A stretch of 64,000 bases of DNA from CAISIP01 sp965278985 (GTDB lineage: Bacteria > Pseudomonadota > Gammaproteobacteria > Burkholderiales > Burkholderiaceae_C). The translations under genes were made by a program, and so were the position numbers. The notes under the pieces were generated by a model. It was not told the origin of the DNA, searched no databases, and saw nothing but the letters and a program-made list of their open reading frames with translations. The stretch lies in NCBI GenBank assembly GCA_965278985.1, contig OZ257131.1:5890001-5954000 (forward strand), read 5' to 3'. Of the stretch, positions 40,104-47,784 are shown one piece after another (positions within the stretch are counted from its first letter, which is position 1; every line of letters begins with the position of its first letter).

Positions 40104-40883
40104 CTGCCCGGGCAGCGCTGCTGCCGCCCGCCGCCGCTTCACGTCTTCCAGGTAGTTGTAGACCGTGAAGCGTGTGACGCCGAGTGCGGCCGCCGCCTTC
40201 TCCACGCCACCCTTGACGATGAAGAGCCCGCGGTCCAACATCGTTTCCACGGCGATGCTCTTCTCTTCCTTGCCCATCTTGGCCAGGGGCCTGCCGAAGC
40301 GCCGCACGGCGTCGGCAATGATGTCCTGCATCAGCACCTCCACGTCGGGAATGTCCACGCGGGCGGACTCGGACGGCTCCTTGCGCGAGGGCAGCATGCG
40401 CGCCAGCACCGCCTGCGCGGCCTCGATGCTGTGCAGGTCGGCGTTGAGGCACAGGGCCGCGAAGGTCTGGCCCAGCGTGTCGCGGAACATCACCGTGCCC
40501 GAGGTCAACGCACGCCCGTCGCGCGTGGTTGTGGGATAGGGATAGACCGACTCGTGCGCCGCGGGCCGCGCGGACACCATGCCTTCGGCCAGGATCGCGA
40601 GCGCCTTGTCGTTGTCCGGCCCCGCGAGCACCGGGCTGCCGAGGCTGCGGCCGGTGACATGGCCGTTGGCGATGCGCAGCACCGAGTTCTCCGGCCGCGT
40701 GAGGTCGTGCAGCACCACCTCCACATGCGAGCCCACCATCGCACCCAGCATGGGCACGATGCTGTCGAGCGCGGCGAGGATAGCCTGGCGCTCGCGCATC
40801 ACCTCGGGTGGCAACGGGGGCGGGCGGGTGCGGCTCGGCCTGCGCGGGGCGGCGGGAGGGGCGGAGTGCTTGGCGGTGGCCAT
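40092..40883 (-). CDS. YheO/DauR-like transcriptional regulator
   Basis: 263-residue regulator with an N-terminal YheO-type PAS-like domain (VPMLGAMVGSHVEVVLHDL, GHVTGRSLGSP) and a C-terminal helix-turn-helix (KAAAALGVTRFTVYNYLEDVK). DauR of Pseudomonas, which controls D-arginine catabolism, belongs to this family. The gene follows ridA by 5 bases and is divergent from the class V PLP enzyme and ABC transporter genes. The palindromes at 41441-41464 are its likely operator. Confidence 0.88.
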   Translation of the reverse strand: MATAKHSAPPAAPRRPSRTRPPPLPPEVMRERQAILAALDSIVPMLGAMVGSHVEVVLHDLTRPENSVLRIANGHVTGRSLGSPVLAGPDNDKALAILAEGMVSARPAAHESVYPYPTTTRDGRALTSGTVMFRDTLGQTFAALCLNADLHSIEAAQAVLARMLPSRKEPSESARVDIPDVEVLMQDIIADAVRRFGRPLAKMGKEEKSIAVETMLDRGLFIVKGGVEKAAAALGVTRFTVYNYLEDVKRRRAAAALPGQAQR

Positions 40884-40888
40884 CCGGA

Positions 40889-41380
40889 TCAGGCCGTGTA
40901 GTCCACTTCCGCCACCATCTCTATCTCCACCGCGATGCCGAAGGGCAAATCGTGCGCAGACACGGCGCTGCGGGCATGGCGGCCATCGCTGCCGAAGACC
41001 TCCACCAGCAGGTCCGACGCACCATTGAGCACCAGGTGCTGCCGCTGGAAGCCCTCCGCGCAGTGCACCCAGGCCAGCAGCTTCAGGATGCGTGTGACGC
41101 GGTCCAGCGAGCCCGCGTGCTGGCGCAGCACGGCCAGGGAATTGAGGATCGTGAGGCGCGCCGCCTGGTAGCCGTCCTGCTCGGACAGCTCCTGTCCCAC
41201 CTTGCCGCGGTAGACCACCTCGCCGGCGTTGATGGGGCCCTGGCCCGAGAGGAACACGATGCGCCCGCTCTGCGTGGCCGGCACGTAGTTGGCGGCCGGG
41301 CTCGGAGCTGGGGGGAGTTCGATGCCCAGGGCGCGCAGCCGCGCTTCGGGTGAAGTTGTGGGACTGGCGGAGGAGCTCAT
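40889..41380 (-). CDS. RidA-family enamine/imine deaminase
   Basis: 163-residue YjgF/RidA-superfamily protein; recognisable parts are YVPATQSGRIVFLSGQGP, LSEQDGYQAARLTILNSLAVL and the C-terminal AVEIEMVAEV. RidA proteins hydrolyse enamine or imine intermediates released by PLP enzymes to keto acids and ammonia. This is a longer, non-canonical subgroup, and I cannot place the usual catalytic Arg with certainty. It is divergent from a PLP enzyme gene and cotranscribed with the YheO-like regulator gene. Confidence 0.88.
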   Translation of the reverse strand: MSSSASPTTSPEARLRALGIELPPAPSPAANYVPATQSGRIVFLSGQGPINAGEVVYRGKVGQELSEQDGYQAARLTILNSLAVLRQHAGSLDRVTRILKLLAWVHCAEGFQRQHLVLNGASDLLVEVFGSDGRHARSAVSAHDLPFGIAVEIEMVAEVDYTA

Positions 41381-41402
41381 GGGATGCCTTGTTCAACGTG
41401 CC

Positions 41403-41432
41403 TTGACAGCGTTCGCGCGCGGCACCTACACT
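41403..41432 (+). promoter_or_regulatory. Sigma-70-like promoter of the PLP enzyme/ABC operon
   Basis: Consensus -35 TTGACA (41403-41408), 18-base spacer and TACACT (41427-41432) as -10. The palindromic operator begins 9 bases downstream of the -10, so a bound repressor would block initiation. The first start codon is 57 bases downstream. Confidence 0.55.
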
Positions 41433-41440
41433 GCATATTA

Positions 41441-41464
41441 AACGTGTTGTTGAACACGTTCAAC
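41441..41464. promoter_or_regulatory. Overlapping perfect palindromes, probable YheO-type operator
   Basis: AACGTGTTGTTGAACACGTT (41441-41460) is an 8-4-8 perfect inverted repeat. GTTGAACACGTTCAAC (41449-41464) is a second, overlapping 6-4-6 repeat. Related half-sites continue downstream (TCAACACG near 41471). They lie between the divergent ridA-regulator and PLP enzyme-transporter operons. Confidence 0.7.
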
Positions 41465-41489
41465 AAAATATCAACACGAAATATCCGCC

Positions 41490-42581
41490 ATGCCGTCCGC
41501 CGATCCTTGCGCCGATGCACGCGCCCTGTTTCCGTACCTGGAGCAGCGCGTGTACCTCGACACGGCCGCAGCGGGCCTGAGCTGGCAAGGGCAGGGCGCG
41601 GCCGCCGCGCAGTTCTACGACGAGGTCAAGAGCCACGGTTACGACGGCCGGCCGCAGTGGCAGGCCATGGCGGCGCGTGTGCGCGCGCAGCTGGCCTCGC
41701 TGATGGGCGTGCAGCCCGCAGACCTCACCTTCGTCTCCAACACCACCGAGGGCCTGAACCTTGCCGCGCACAGCCTGCAGTGGCGCGCGGGTGATCGCAT
41801 CGTGCTGGCCGAGGACGAGTTCCCCTCCGTCGCGCGCATCTGGGAGCCTGCGCTGCAACGCGGTGCCGAGCTGGTGCGCGTGCCCGTGCCCAGTGAGGAC
41901 GCACGTGCCGCCGCACTGATGCAGGCCGTGGATGCACGCACGCGCGTGCTCGTGGTGTCGCAGACCCACTCCAGCACCGGCACCACGCTGGACCTCGATG
42001 CGCTGGGCCGGCACTGCCATGCGCAGGGCGTGCTGTTCATCGTGGACGGCATGCAGTCGCTGGGCGCGGTGCCCGTGTCGCTGGCGCATGTGGATGCCTA
42101 CGCGGCCTCGTTCTTCAAGTGGATGCTGTGCGGCTTCGGCATCGGCGTGCTGGTCACCTCGCCCGCCGCGCGGCAGGCCATGGTGCCGGCCTGGCGCGGT
42201 TACGCGAACATGGACGACCCGCAGCAGCTGCAGTACGCCCACATCAACACACCCGCCCTGTATGCGCTGGGCGCCACGCTGGACCTGCTGGGCGCCATCG
42301 GCTGGCCCGCGATCCATGCACAGGTGCAGGCCCTGGGCGGCCACCTCGTCGAGGCCGCGGAGCAGCACGGGCTGGACCTGGTCACGCCGCGCGACCAGCG
42401 CGCCGGCATCTTCGTCGTGCGCGCACCCGACGGCGAGGCGGCGCGCGTGCGCCTGGCCGAACGCAACATCAGCGTGTCGGCGCGCGGCGTGGGCGTGCGC
42501 ATATCGCCCCACTTCTACAACACGGCCGCAGAGGTGGAGCAATGCTGCGCCGAGCTCGCGCAGATCCTCGAGCGTGCCTGA
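41490..42581 (+). CDS. Class V aminotransferase-fold PLP enzyme
   Basis: 363-residue fold-type I PLP enzyme of the NifS/CsdA/isopenicillin-N-epimerase group. PLP contacts are visible: TFVSNTTEGLN, SQTHSSTGTTLD, FIVDGMQSLG (Asp stacking PLP) and Lys210 in SFFKWMLCGFG forming the Schiff base. Such enzymes act as cysteine desulfurases, lyases, epimerases or aminotransferases. The divergent ridA gene and downstream amino-acid transporter genes suggest a catabolic lyase producing an unstable enamine. Start follows the operator region. 43 bases precede the binding-protein gene. Confidence 0.9.
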   Translation: MPSADPCADARALFPYLEQRVYLDTAAAGLSWQGQGAAAAQFYDEVKSHGYDGRPQWQAMAARVRAQLASLMGVQPADLTFVSNTTEGLNLAAHSLQWRAGDRIVLAEDEFPSVARIWEPALQRGAELVRVPVPSEDARAAALMQAVDARTRVLVVSQTHSSTGTTLDLDALGRHCHAQGVLFIVDGMQSLGAVPVSLAHVDAYAASFFKWMLCGFGIGVLVTSPAARQAMVPAWRGYANMDDPQQLQYAHINTPALYALGATLDLLGAIGWPAIHAQVQALGGHLVEAAEQHGLDLVTPRDQRAGIFVVRAPDGEAARVRLAERNISVSARGVGVRISPHFYNTAAEVEQCCAELAQILERA

Positions 42582-42624
42582 TCCCATCGTCGCCTTCCGC
42601 CTGACCCTACAACGAGGAGCCCTC

Positions 42625-43698
42625 ATGAAAACTTCCATGCACCTGCTGCGCCGCTTGGCCCTGGCCGCACCCTTCGCCCTGTTCGGCGCCACCACGATGG
42701 CCCAGACGCCGGCCCCCGCGCCAGCGCCTGCCGCAGCGCCATCGGCGGCTTCGTCCGCCACGCTGGCGGCCATCAAGTCGCGCGGCTTGCTGAACTGCGG
42801 CGTGATCGGCAGCGCGCCCAACTTCTCGCTGCCGGACAGCCAGGGCGTGATGCGCGGGCTCGATGCCGACCTGTGCCGCGCCGTGGCGGCCGCCGTGTTC
42901 GGCGACGCGACCAAGCTGAAGTACACCAGCCTCACGCCCGCGCAGCGCATGGTGGCCGTGCAGTCCGGCGAGGTGGACCTGTCCTTCTCGCAGATCACCT
43001 GGACGCTGACGCGCGAGTCCAAGGCCGGCGTGCAGTTCACCGGCACCTACTTCTTCGACACCTACGGCGTGATGGTGCCCAAGGCACTCAAGGTGGCCAA
43101 CACCAACAAACTCAATGGCGCCAGCCTGTGCATGATCACCGGCCCCGGCGAAGCCAACGCGGCCGAATACTTCGGAAAAATCAAGGTGCGCTACAAGCCC
43201 GTGGTGTTCTCCGAAGGCGAACCGATGCGCAAGGCCTTCCTCTCCAAGCGCTGCGATGCGATCTTCCACAGCCTCGCGGCACTGGCGAGCTTCAAGGGCT
43301 CGTTGGGCGCGCAGTCCAACGACTATGTGCTGCTGCCCGAGACACATGCCCGCGAGCCGCTGGCCGGTGCCGTGCGCAAGGGCGACGACCGCTGGTTCGA
43401 CATCGTGCGCTACACGCTCAACGCGATGGTCGTGGCCGAGGAACTGGGTGTGGACTCCAAGAACGCCAAGTCGATGGCGGCGAACTCCCCCGACGCCGAC
43501 ATCAAGCGCCTGCTGGGTGCGGACGGTGACCTGGGCCCGTCGATGGGTCTGGACAAGGACTGGGCGCTGAACATCGTGTCGCAGGTCGGCAACTACGGTG
43601 AAGTCTTCGACCGCACCTTCGGCCCGGCCGGCATGCCGCGCGCCCAGAACCGCCTGGCGGCCCAGGGTGGCCTGCTGTACGGCGTGCCGATGCGCTGA
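42625..43698 (+). CDS. Amino-acid ABC transporter periplasmic binding protein, AapJ-like
   Basis: 357-residue substrate-binding protein. A signal peptide ends around ATTMAQ, then an Ala/Pro-rich linker. The mature protein opens LAAIKSRGLLNCGV, and VAVQSGEVDLSFSQITWTLTRE is the AapJ-type ligand-binding pattern of general L-amino-acid transporters. A GAGGAG ribosome site precedes the ATG. First of four transporter genes. Three tandem 13-base repeats begin in its last codons. Confidence 0.92.
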   Translation: MKTSMHLLRRLALAAPFALFGATTMAQTPAPAPAPAAAPSAASSATLAAIKSRGLLNCGVIGSAPNFSLPDSQGVMRGLDADLCRAVAAAVFGDATKLKYTSLTPAQRMVAVQSGEVDLSFSQITWTLTRESKAGVQFTGTYFFDTYGVMVPKALKVANTNKLNGASLCMITGPGEANAAEYFGKIKVRYKPVVFSEGEPMRKAFLSKRCDAIFHSLAALASFKGSLGAQSNDYVLLPETHAREPLAGAVRKGDDRWFDIVRYTLNAMVVAEELGVDSKNAKSMAANSPDADIKRLLGADGDLGPSMGLDKDWALNIVSQVGNYGEVFDRTFGPAGMPRAQNRLAAQGGLLYGVPMR

Positions 43699-43729
43699 CC
43701 CCATGCGCTGACCCTCTGCGCTGACGCAC
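43691..43729 (+). repeat. Three tandem 13-base repeats spanning the binding-protein stop codon
   Basis: Units TGCGCTGACCCCA, TGCGCTGACCCTC and TGCGCTGACGCAC follow each other directly. The first contains the stop codon of the binding-protein gene, and each repeat carries a TGA. The array fills the gap before the first permease gene. It probably arose by slippage; it may tune spacing or mRNA processing between genes. Confidence 0.8.
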
Positions 43730-43732
43730 TGC

Positions 43733-44686
43733 ATGCCCGCTGCACGCCCGACGACGCTGCGTCGCCGCCTGGCCATCGCCGTGCGGCAGGCAGTCGCTTT
43801 CGGGCTGGTGGCTGCGGTGCTGGTGCTGCTGTTCCGCGCCACCACGGCCAACCTGAATGCGCGCGGGGTGCACACGGGCTTCGACTTCCTGTGGCGGCCC
43901 GCGATCACGCCGATCCTGAACTCACCGCTGGAGTTCACGCTGGGCACGGACAGCTTCGCGTATGCCTTCCTGGCCGGTGCCCTCAACACCGTGCAGCTCA
44001 CGGTGGCCGCCATCATTCTGTCCACCGTGTTGGGCATCGTCGTGGGGCTGGGCTCGGTGGCGCAACACCCCATCGCACGCCGGCTGGCGATGGCCTATGT
44101 GGAGCTGATGCGCAACATCCCCGTGCTGCTGCATATCGTGTTCTGGTACGGGATCTTCCTGGCCCTGCCGGCCGCGTCGGACGCGGAGCCCGGTGGCTGG
44201 CTGCTGGCGTCGAACCGCGGCATCTTCCTGTGGCCGAAGGTGGATGGCCTGGACGTGCAGGGCATCGTGTCGCTGTCGCCGGAGTTCGCGGCCCTGCTGG
44301 TGGGCATCTCGCTGTACACGGCGGCCTTCATCGCCGAGATCGTGCGCGGCTCGCTCGGCTCGGTGGTACGCGGCCAGTGGGAGGCCTCGGAGGCCCTGGG
44401 CCTGTCGCGCGGCGTGATGCTGCGCAGCGTGATCGCCCCGCAGGCGCTGCGCGTGGGCACCCCCGCGTTGTCCAGTGAATACCTGGGCGTGTTCAAGAAC
44501 AGCACGCTGGCCATCGCCGTGGGCTACCAGGACTTCATGGCGGTGGGGGAGAGCATGCTCACCGACACCGGCCAGGCCATGGAGGTGATGGCGATCGTGA
44601 TGCTGTTCTATGCCGTCGTGAGCCTGGTGGTGAGTGGCGCCATGCATGTCTTCGAGAACCGCTACCGCGACTGGGGGCTGGCGTGA
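43733..44686 (+). CDS. Amino-acid ABC transporter permease, AapQ-like
   Basis: 317-residue inner-membrane permease of the polar amino-acid family. The EAA loop that docks the ATPase is EASEALGLSRGVMLRSVIAPQA. The long periplasmic insert between early helices, with NSPLEFTLGTDSF, is typical of AapQ. The ATG is in the window immediately after the 13-base repeats. It overlaps the second permease gene by four bases. Confidence 0.92.
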   Translation: MPAARPTTLRRRLAIAVRQAVAFGLVAAVLVLLFRATTANLNARGVHTGFDFLWRPAITPILNSPLEFTLGTDSFAYAFLAGALNTVQLTVAAIILSTVLGIVVGLGSVAQHPIARRLAMAYVELMRNIPVLLHIVFWYGIFLALPAASDAEPGGWLLASNRGIFLWPKVDGLDVQGIVSLSPEFAALLVGISLYTAAFIAEIVRGSLGSVVRGQWEASEALGLSRGVMLRSVIAPQALRVGTPALSSEYLGVFKNSTLAIAVGYQDFMAVGESMLTDTGQAMEVMAIVMLFYAVVSLVVSGAMHVFENRYRDWGLA

Positions 44687-45789
44687 GGTACGTCGCCACC
44701 GCCACCCTTCCACCAATGTCGCGGCCGGTCGGGCAGGAGGGTTGGCTGCACCGGATACGGCGGCTGTTCTTCGCGACGCCCTTTGCTGCCGTGCTAACCG
44801 TGGTGCTGACCCTCGGTGTGTGTTGGGGCGCCTGGCATCTCTTCGCCTGGGCGGTGCTGGATGCGGTCTTCACGGCGCAGGGGCCGGATGCCTGCCGCGT
44901 GGCCGGTGCGGGCGCCTGCTGGGCGGTGGTCGGCGAGAAGCTGCGCCTGATCCTCTTCGGTGTCTATCCCTATGCGCAGCAATGGCGGCCGGCGCTGGCG
45001 GTGGTGCTGATCGTGGGGATGTATGTCCTGTCCACACGGCGCGCCTGGTGGAACTGGCGGCTGCCGGCGCTCTGGGTGGTGGCGATTGCGGCGTTCCTGG
45101 TGCTGCTGCGCGGCGGTGTCGCGGGTCTGGTGCCGGTGACGGAAGACCAGTGGGGCGGGCTGCCGGTGACGCTGCTGCTCGCCACGCTGGGCCTGGCGGC
45201 GGGGTTCCCGCTGGCGGTGGGGCTGGCACTGCTGCGCCACGCGCCCGAGCCCGGCATCGGCAAGACCCTGGCCGTGACCTACATCGAGTTCGCGCGCAGC
45301 GTGCCGTTGCTGGTGGTGCTGTTCTTCGCCAGCGTGATGGTGCCGCTGTTCCTGCCGCAGGACATGAATTTGTCCAAGCTGCTGCGCGTGTTCCTGGCCT
45401 TCGCGCTGTTCGCCGCCGCCTACCTGGCGGAGGTGATCCGCGGCGGGCTGCAGGCCGTGCCGCGCGGCCAGTACGAAGCGGCCGAGGCCCTGGGGCTGAG
45501 CCGCCGCGTCATGCTGCTGCGCGTGGTGCTGCCGCAGGCCTTCGCGGCCGTGCTGCCGTCGCTGGTCAACATCTTCATCGCCTTCTTCAAGGCCACCTCC
45601 ATCGTGGTGGTGGTGGGCATCTTCGACCTGATGACCGCGGCCCGCCGCGCCGTGGCGGACCCCACCTGGCAGGGCTTCGGCACGGAGATCTACCTCTTCG
45701 TGGCGCTTCTCTATTTCGTGTTCTGTTTCGCGATGTCACGCTACAGCGCGCACCTGCATGCCTCCATGGTCTCCACCCGCCGCGACTGA
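44683..45789 (+). CDS. Amino-acid ABC transporter permease, AapM-like
   Basis: 368-residue partner permease. The EAA loop is EAAEALGLSRRVMLLRVVLPQA. The extended N-terminal part with extra hydrophobic segments before the core is typical of AapM. Start is a GTG overlapping the previous stop (GTGA); an ATG 11 codons later is an alternative. It forms the heterodimeric channel with the preceding permease. Confidence 0.9.
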   Translation: MRYVATATLPPMSRPVGQEGWLHRIRRLFFATPFAAVLTVVLTLGVCWGAWHLFAWAVLDAVFTAQGPDACRVAGAGACWAVVGEKLRLILFGVYPYAQQWRPALAVVLIVGMYVLSTRRAWWNWRLPALWVVAIAAFLVLLRGGVAGLVPVTEDQWGGLPVTLLLATLGLAAGFPLAVGLALLRHAPEPGIGKTLAVTYIEFARSVPLLVVLFFASVMVPLFLPQDMNLSKLLRVFLAFALFAAAYLAEVIRGGLQAVPRGQYEAAEALGLSRRVMLLRVVLPQAFAAVLPSLVNIFIAFFKATSIVVVVGIFDLMTAARRAVADPTWQGFGTEIYLFVALLYFVFCFAMSRYSAHLHASMVSTRRD

Positions 45790-45792
45790 CCC

Positions 45793-46545
45793 ATGCCCTC
45801 GACCGATTCCGCCCCCATCCTGCGCGCCACGGGCCTCGACAAGTGGTATGGCGACTACCACGCGCTGCGTGACGTCGCCCTGTCCATCGCGCCGGAAGAA
45901 CGCATCGTGGTCTGCGGGCCTTCGGGCTCGGGCAAGTCCTCGCTGATCCGTTGCTTCAACGGCTTGGAGGGCTTCGAGCGCGGCAGCCTGGAGGTCTGCG
46001 GCGTGCCGCTGGGTCCCGAGGGTGGCAACCTCGCCGAGGTGCGGCGCCACGTGGGCATGGTGTTCCAGCAGTTCAACCTGTTTCCGCACATGACGGTGCT
46101 GCAGAACTGCACCCTGGCGCCGGTCTCCATGCGCGGCATGGGCAGCCGCGAGGCCGAGGAGATGGCGATGCAGCTGCTGGCGCGCGTGCGCGTGGCCGAA
46201 CATGCCCACAAGCGGCCGGCGCAGCTGTCGGGCGGACAGCAGCAGCGCGTGGCCATCGCGCGGGCGCTCTGCATGAAGCCGCGCCTGATGCTCTTCGACG
46301 AGCCCACCTCCGCGCTCGACCCCGAGATGGTCAAGGAAGTGCTGGACACCATGGTCTCGCTGGCCGACGAGGGCATGACCATGGTCTGCGTCACGCACGA
46401 GATGGGCTTCGCGCGCCAGGTGGCGGACCGCGTGGTCTTCATGGACGAAGGGCAGATCCTGGAGGTGGCGACGCCGCAGGAGTTCTTCGACGCGCCCCAG
46501 CACGAGCGGGCGCGCGCGTTCCTGGGTGACGTGCTGCGGCACTGA
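45793..46545 (+). CDS. Amino-acid ABC transporter ATPase, AapP/GlnQ-like
   Basis: 250-residue ATPase with Walker A CGPSGSGKSS, Q-loop VFQQFNLFPHMTV, signature LSGGQQQR, Walker B LMLFDEPTSALD and the H-loop in CVTHEMGFAR. It powers the two preceding permeases. Starts three bases after the AapM-like stop and is the last gene of the operon; the next gene is convergent. Confidence 0.94.
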   Translation: MPSTDSAPILRATGLDKWYGDYHALRDVALSIAPEERIVVCGPSGSGKSSLIRCFNGLEGFERGSLEVCGVPLGPEGGNLAEVRRHVGMVFQQFNLFPHMTVLQNCTLAPVSMRGMGSREAEEMAMQLLARVRVAEHAHKRPAQLSGGQQQRVAIARALCMKPRLMLFDEPTSALDPEMVKEVLDTMVSLADEGMTMVCVTHEMGFARQVADRVVFMDEGQILEVATPQEFFDAPQHERARAFLGDVLRH

Positions 46546-46561
46546 ACGCGCCGCAGCGTTG

Positions 46562-47668
46562 TCAGTTCAGGGTGCGCAGCGGATGTGCCGCACCCGGCCA
46601 CGGGCTGTCGAAGAAGGGCGCGACCATCTCCTTCGTCACGTCCTCCAGCCGCGCCGGGTTCCACTTCGGCGCATGGTCCTTGTCCACAGCCAGCGCGCGC
46701 ACACCTTCCGCCACCTCGGTGGCGGCACCGCTGCGCTGCAGGTGCACGGTGTGGAAACAGCGGCGTACCAGGTCGCGCTCCATGCGCAGGTCGTCGGCCA
46801 GCGCCATCCCACGCGCACGGCGCACCTGCTGCAGCGTCACCTCCAGCATCAGCGGGCTGCGCTGGCGCATGGTCTTGGCAGTGGCGTCTGCCCATGCGTC
46901 CTTGCCGGCATCGGCCTCCAGCGCACGGACGATCTGCAGCACGTGGGGGTGGCCGAAGTACTTGTCGATGCGCGCATCCCACTGCGCGGCATGGGCCTGC
47001 GGGTCGCTGCGCTGCGCCTGCAGCCACGGCGTGGCATCGCCCTGGCCCAGTGAGTCCCATAGCGCAGGCAACTCCGAAGCTGCGACCAGCCGATCCGCCA
47101 GCCCCGCATGCACCGCGCCCTGGCCATCGAGCAGGTGGCCCGTGAGCGCCAGGTATTCGCCCAGGTGGCCAGGGCAGCGGCTCAGGAAGTAGCCACCACC
47201 GACGTCCGGGAAGAGCCCGATGTTGGTCTCGGGCATGGCCATCTTCGTGCGTTCGGTGGCGATGCGCACGCGTGCACCTTGCGCCACGCCCATGCCGCCC
47301 CCCATCACGATGCCGTCCATGAAGACCACGATGGGCTTGGCATAGGTATGCACCAGGTGGTTGAGCGTGTATTCCTCGGTGAAGAAGTCTTCCAGCTCCG
47401 GGTTGCCGGCCAGCGCCGCCTGGTGGAAGAAGCGGATGTCGCCGCCCGCGCAGAAGGCGCCAAAGGGTTGCTCGTGCTTCGTCGCCGGGTCGCGGCCCAT
47501 GCCACGGATGCCCACCATCTGCACCGCATCGTCGTCCCGCCAGGCCAGCAGCGCGGCCGTGATGTCGCGCACCATGGCCAGCGACAGGGCATTGAGCGCG
47601 TTGGCGCGGTTCAGCGTGATCAGGCCGGCGTGGCCCTGGGTGGTGGCGATGACGTGGGATGCTTGCAT
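46562..47668 (-). CDS. Enoyl-CoA hydratase-fold protein, 3-hydroxyisobutyryl-CoA hydrolase-like
   Basis: 368-residue crotonase-superfamily enzyme. Length and the signatures FCAGGDIRFF, DGIVMGGGMGVAQGARVRIATE and MPETNIGLFPDVGGGYFLSR match HIBYL-CoA hydrolases of valine catabolism. The Glu of PETNIG and Asp of FPDVGG, the likely catalytic pair, are kept. Cytoplasmic. No other valine genes adjoin it; it is divergent from the DHA2 efflux gene. Confidence 0.9.
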   Translation of the reverse strand: MQASHVIATTQGHAGLITLNRANALNALSLAMVRDITAALLAWRDDDAVQMVGIRGMGRDPATKHEQPFGAFCAGGDIRFFHQAALAGNPELEDFFTEEYTLNHLVHTYAKPIVVFMDGIVMGGGMGVAQGARVRIATERTKMAMPETNIGLFPDVGGGYFLSRCPGHLGEYLALTGHLLDGQGAVHAGLADRLVAASELPALWDSLGQGDATPWLQAQRSDPQAHAAQWDARIDKYFGHPHVLQIVRALEADAGKDAWADATAKTMRQRSPLMLEVTLQQVRRARGMALADDLRMERDLVRRCFHTVHLQRSGAATEVAEGVRALAVDKDHAPKWNPARLEDVTKEMVAPFFDSPWPGAAHPLRTLN

Positions 47669-47784
47669 GGGTGTCGAGGTGTGAAGGTGCTGGCCTAGTC
47701 TATTGCAGCCACCCTGGCGCAGCTGTCGCAGGGTGGACCATCGGTTATCGTGCGTGTCCCCACCTGCACCCGAACACCCCCACC

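Noticed and set aside
41384..41794. Plus-strand frame across the palindromic promoter
   Set aside because: It runs through the promoter and operator and then reads the PLP enzyme gene out of frame.
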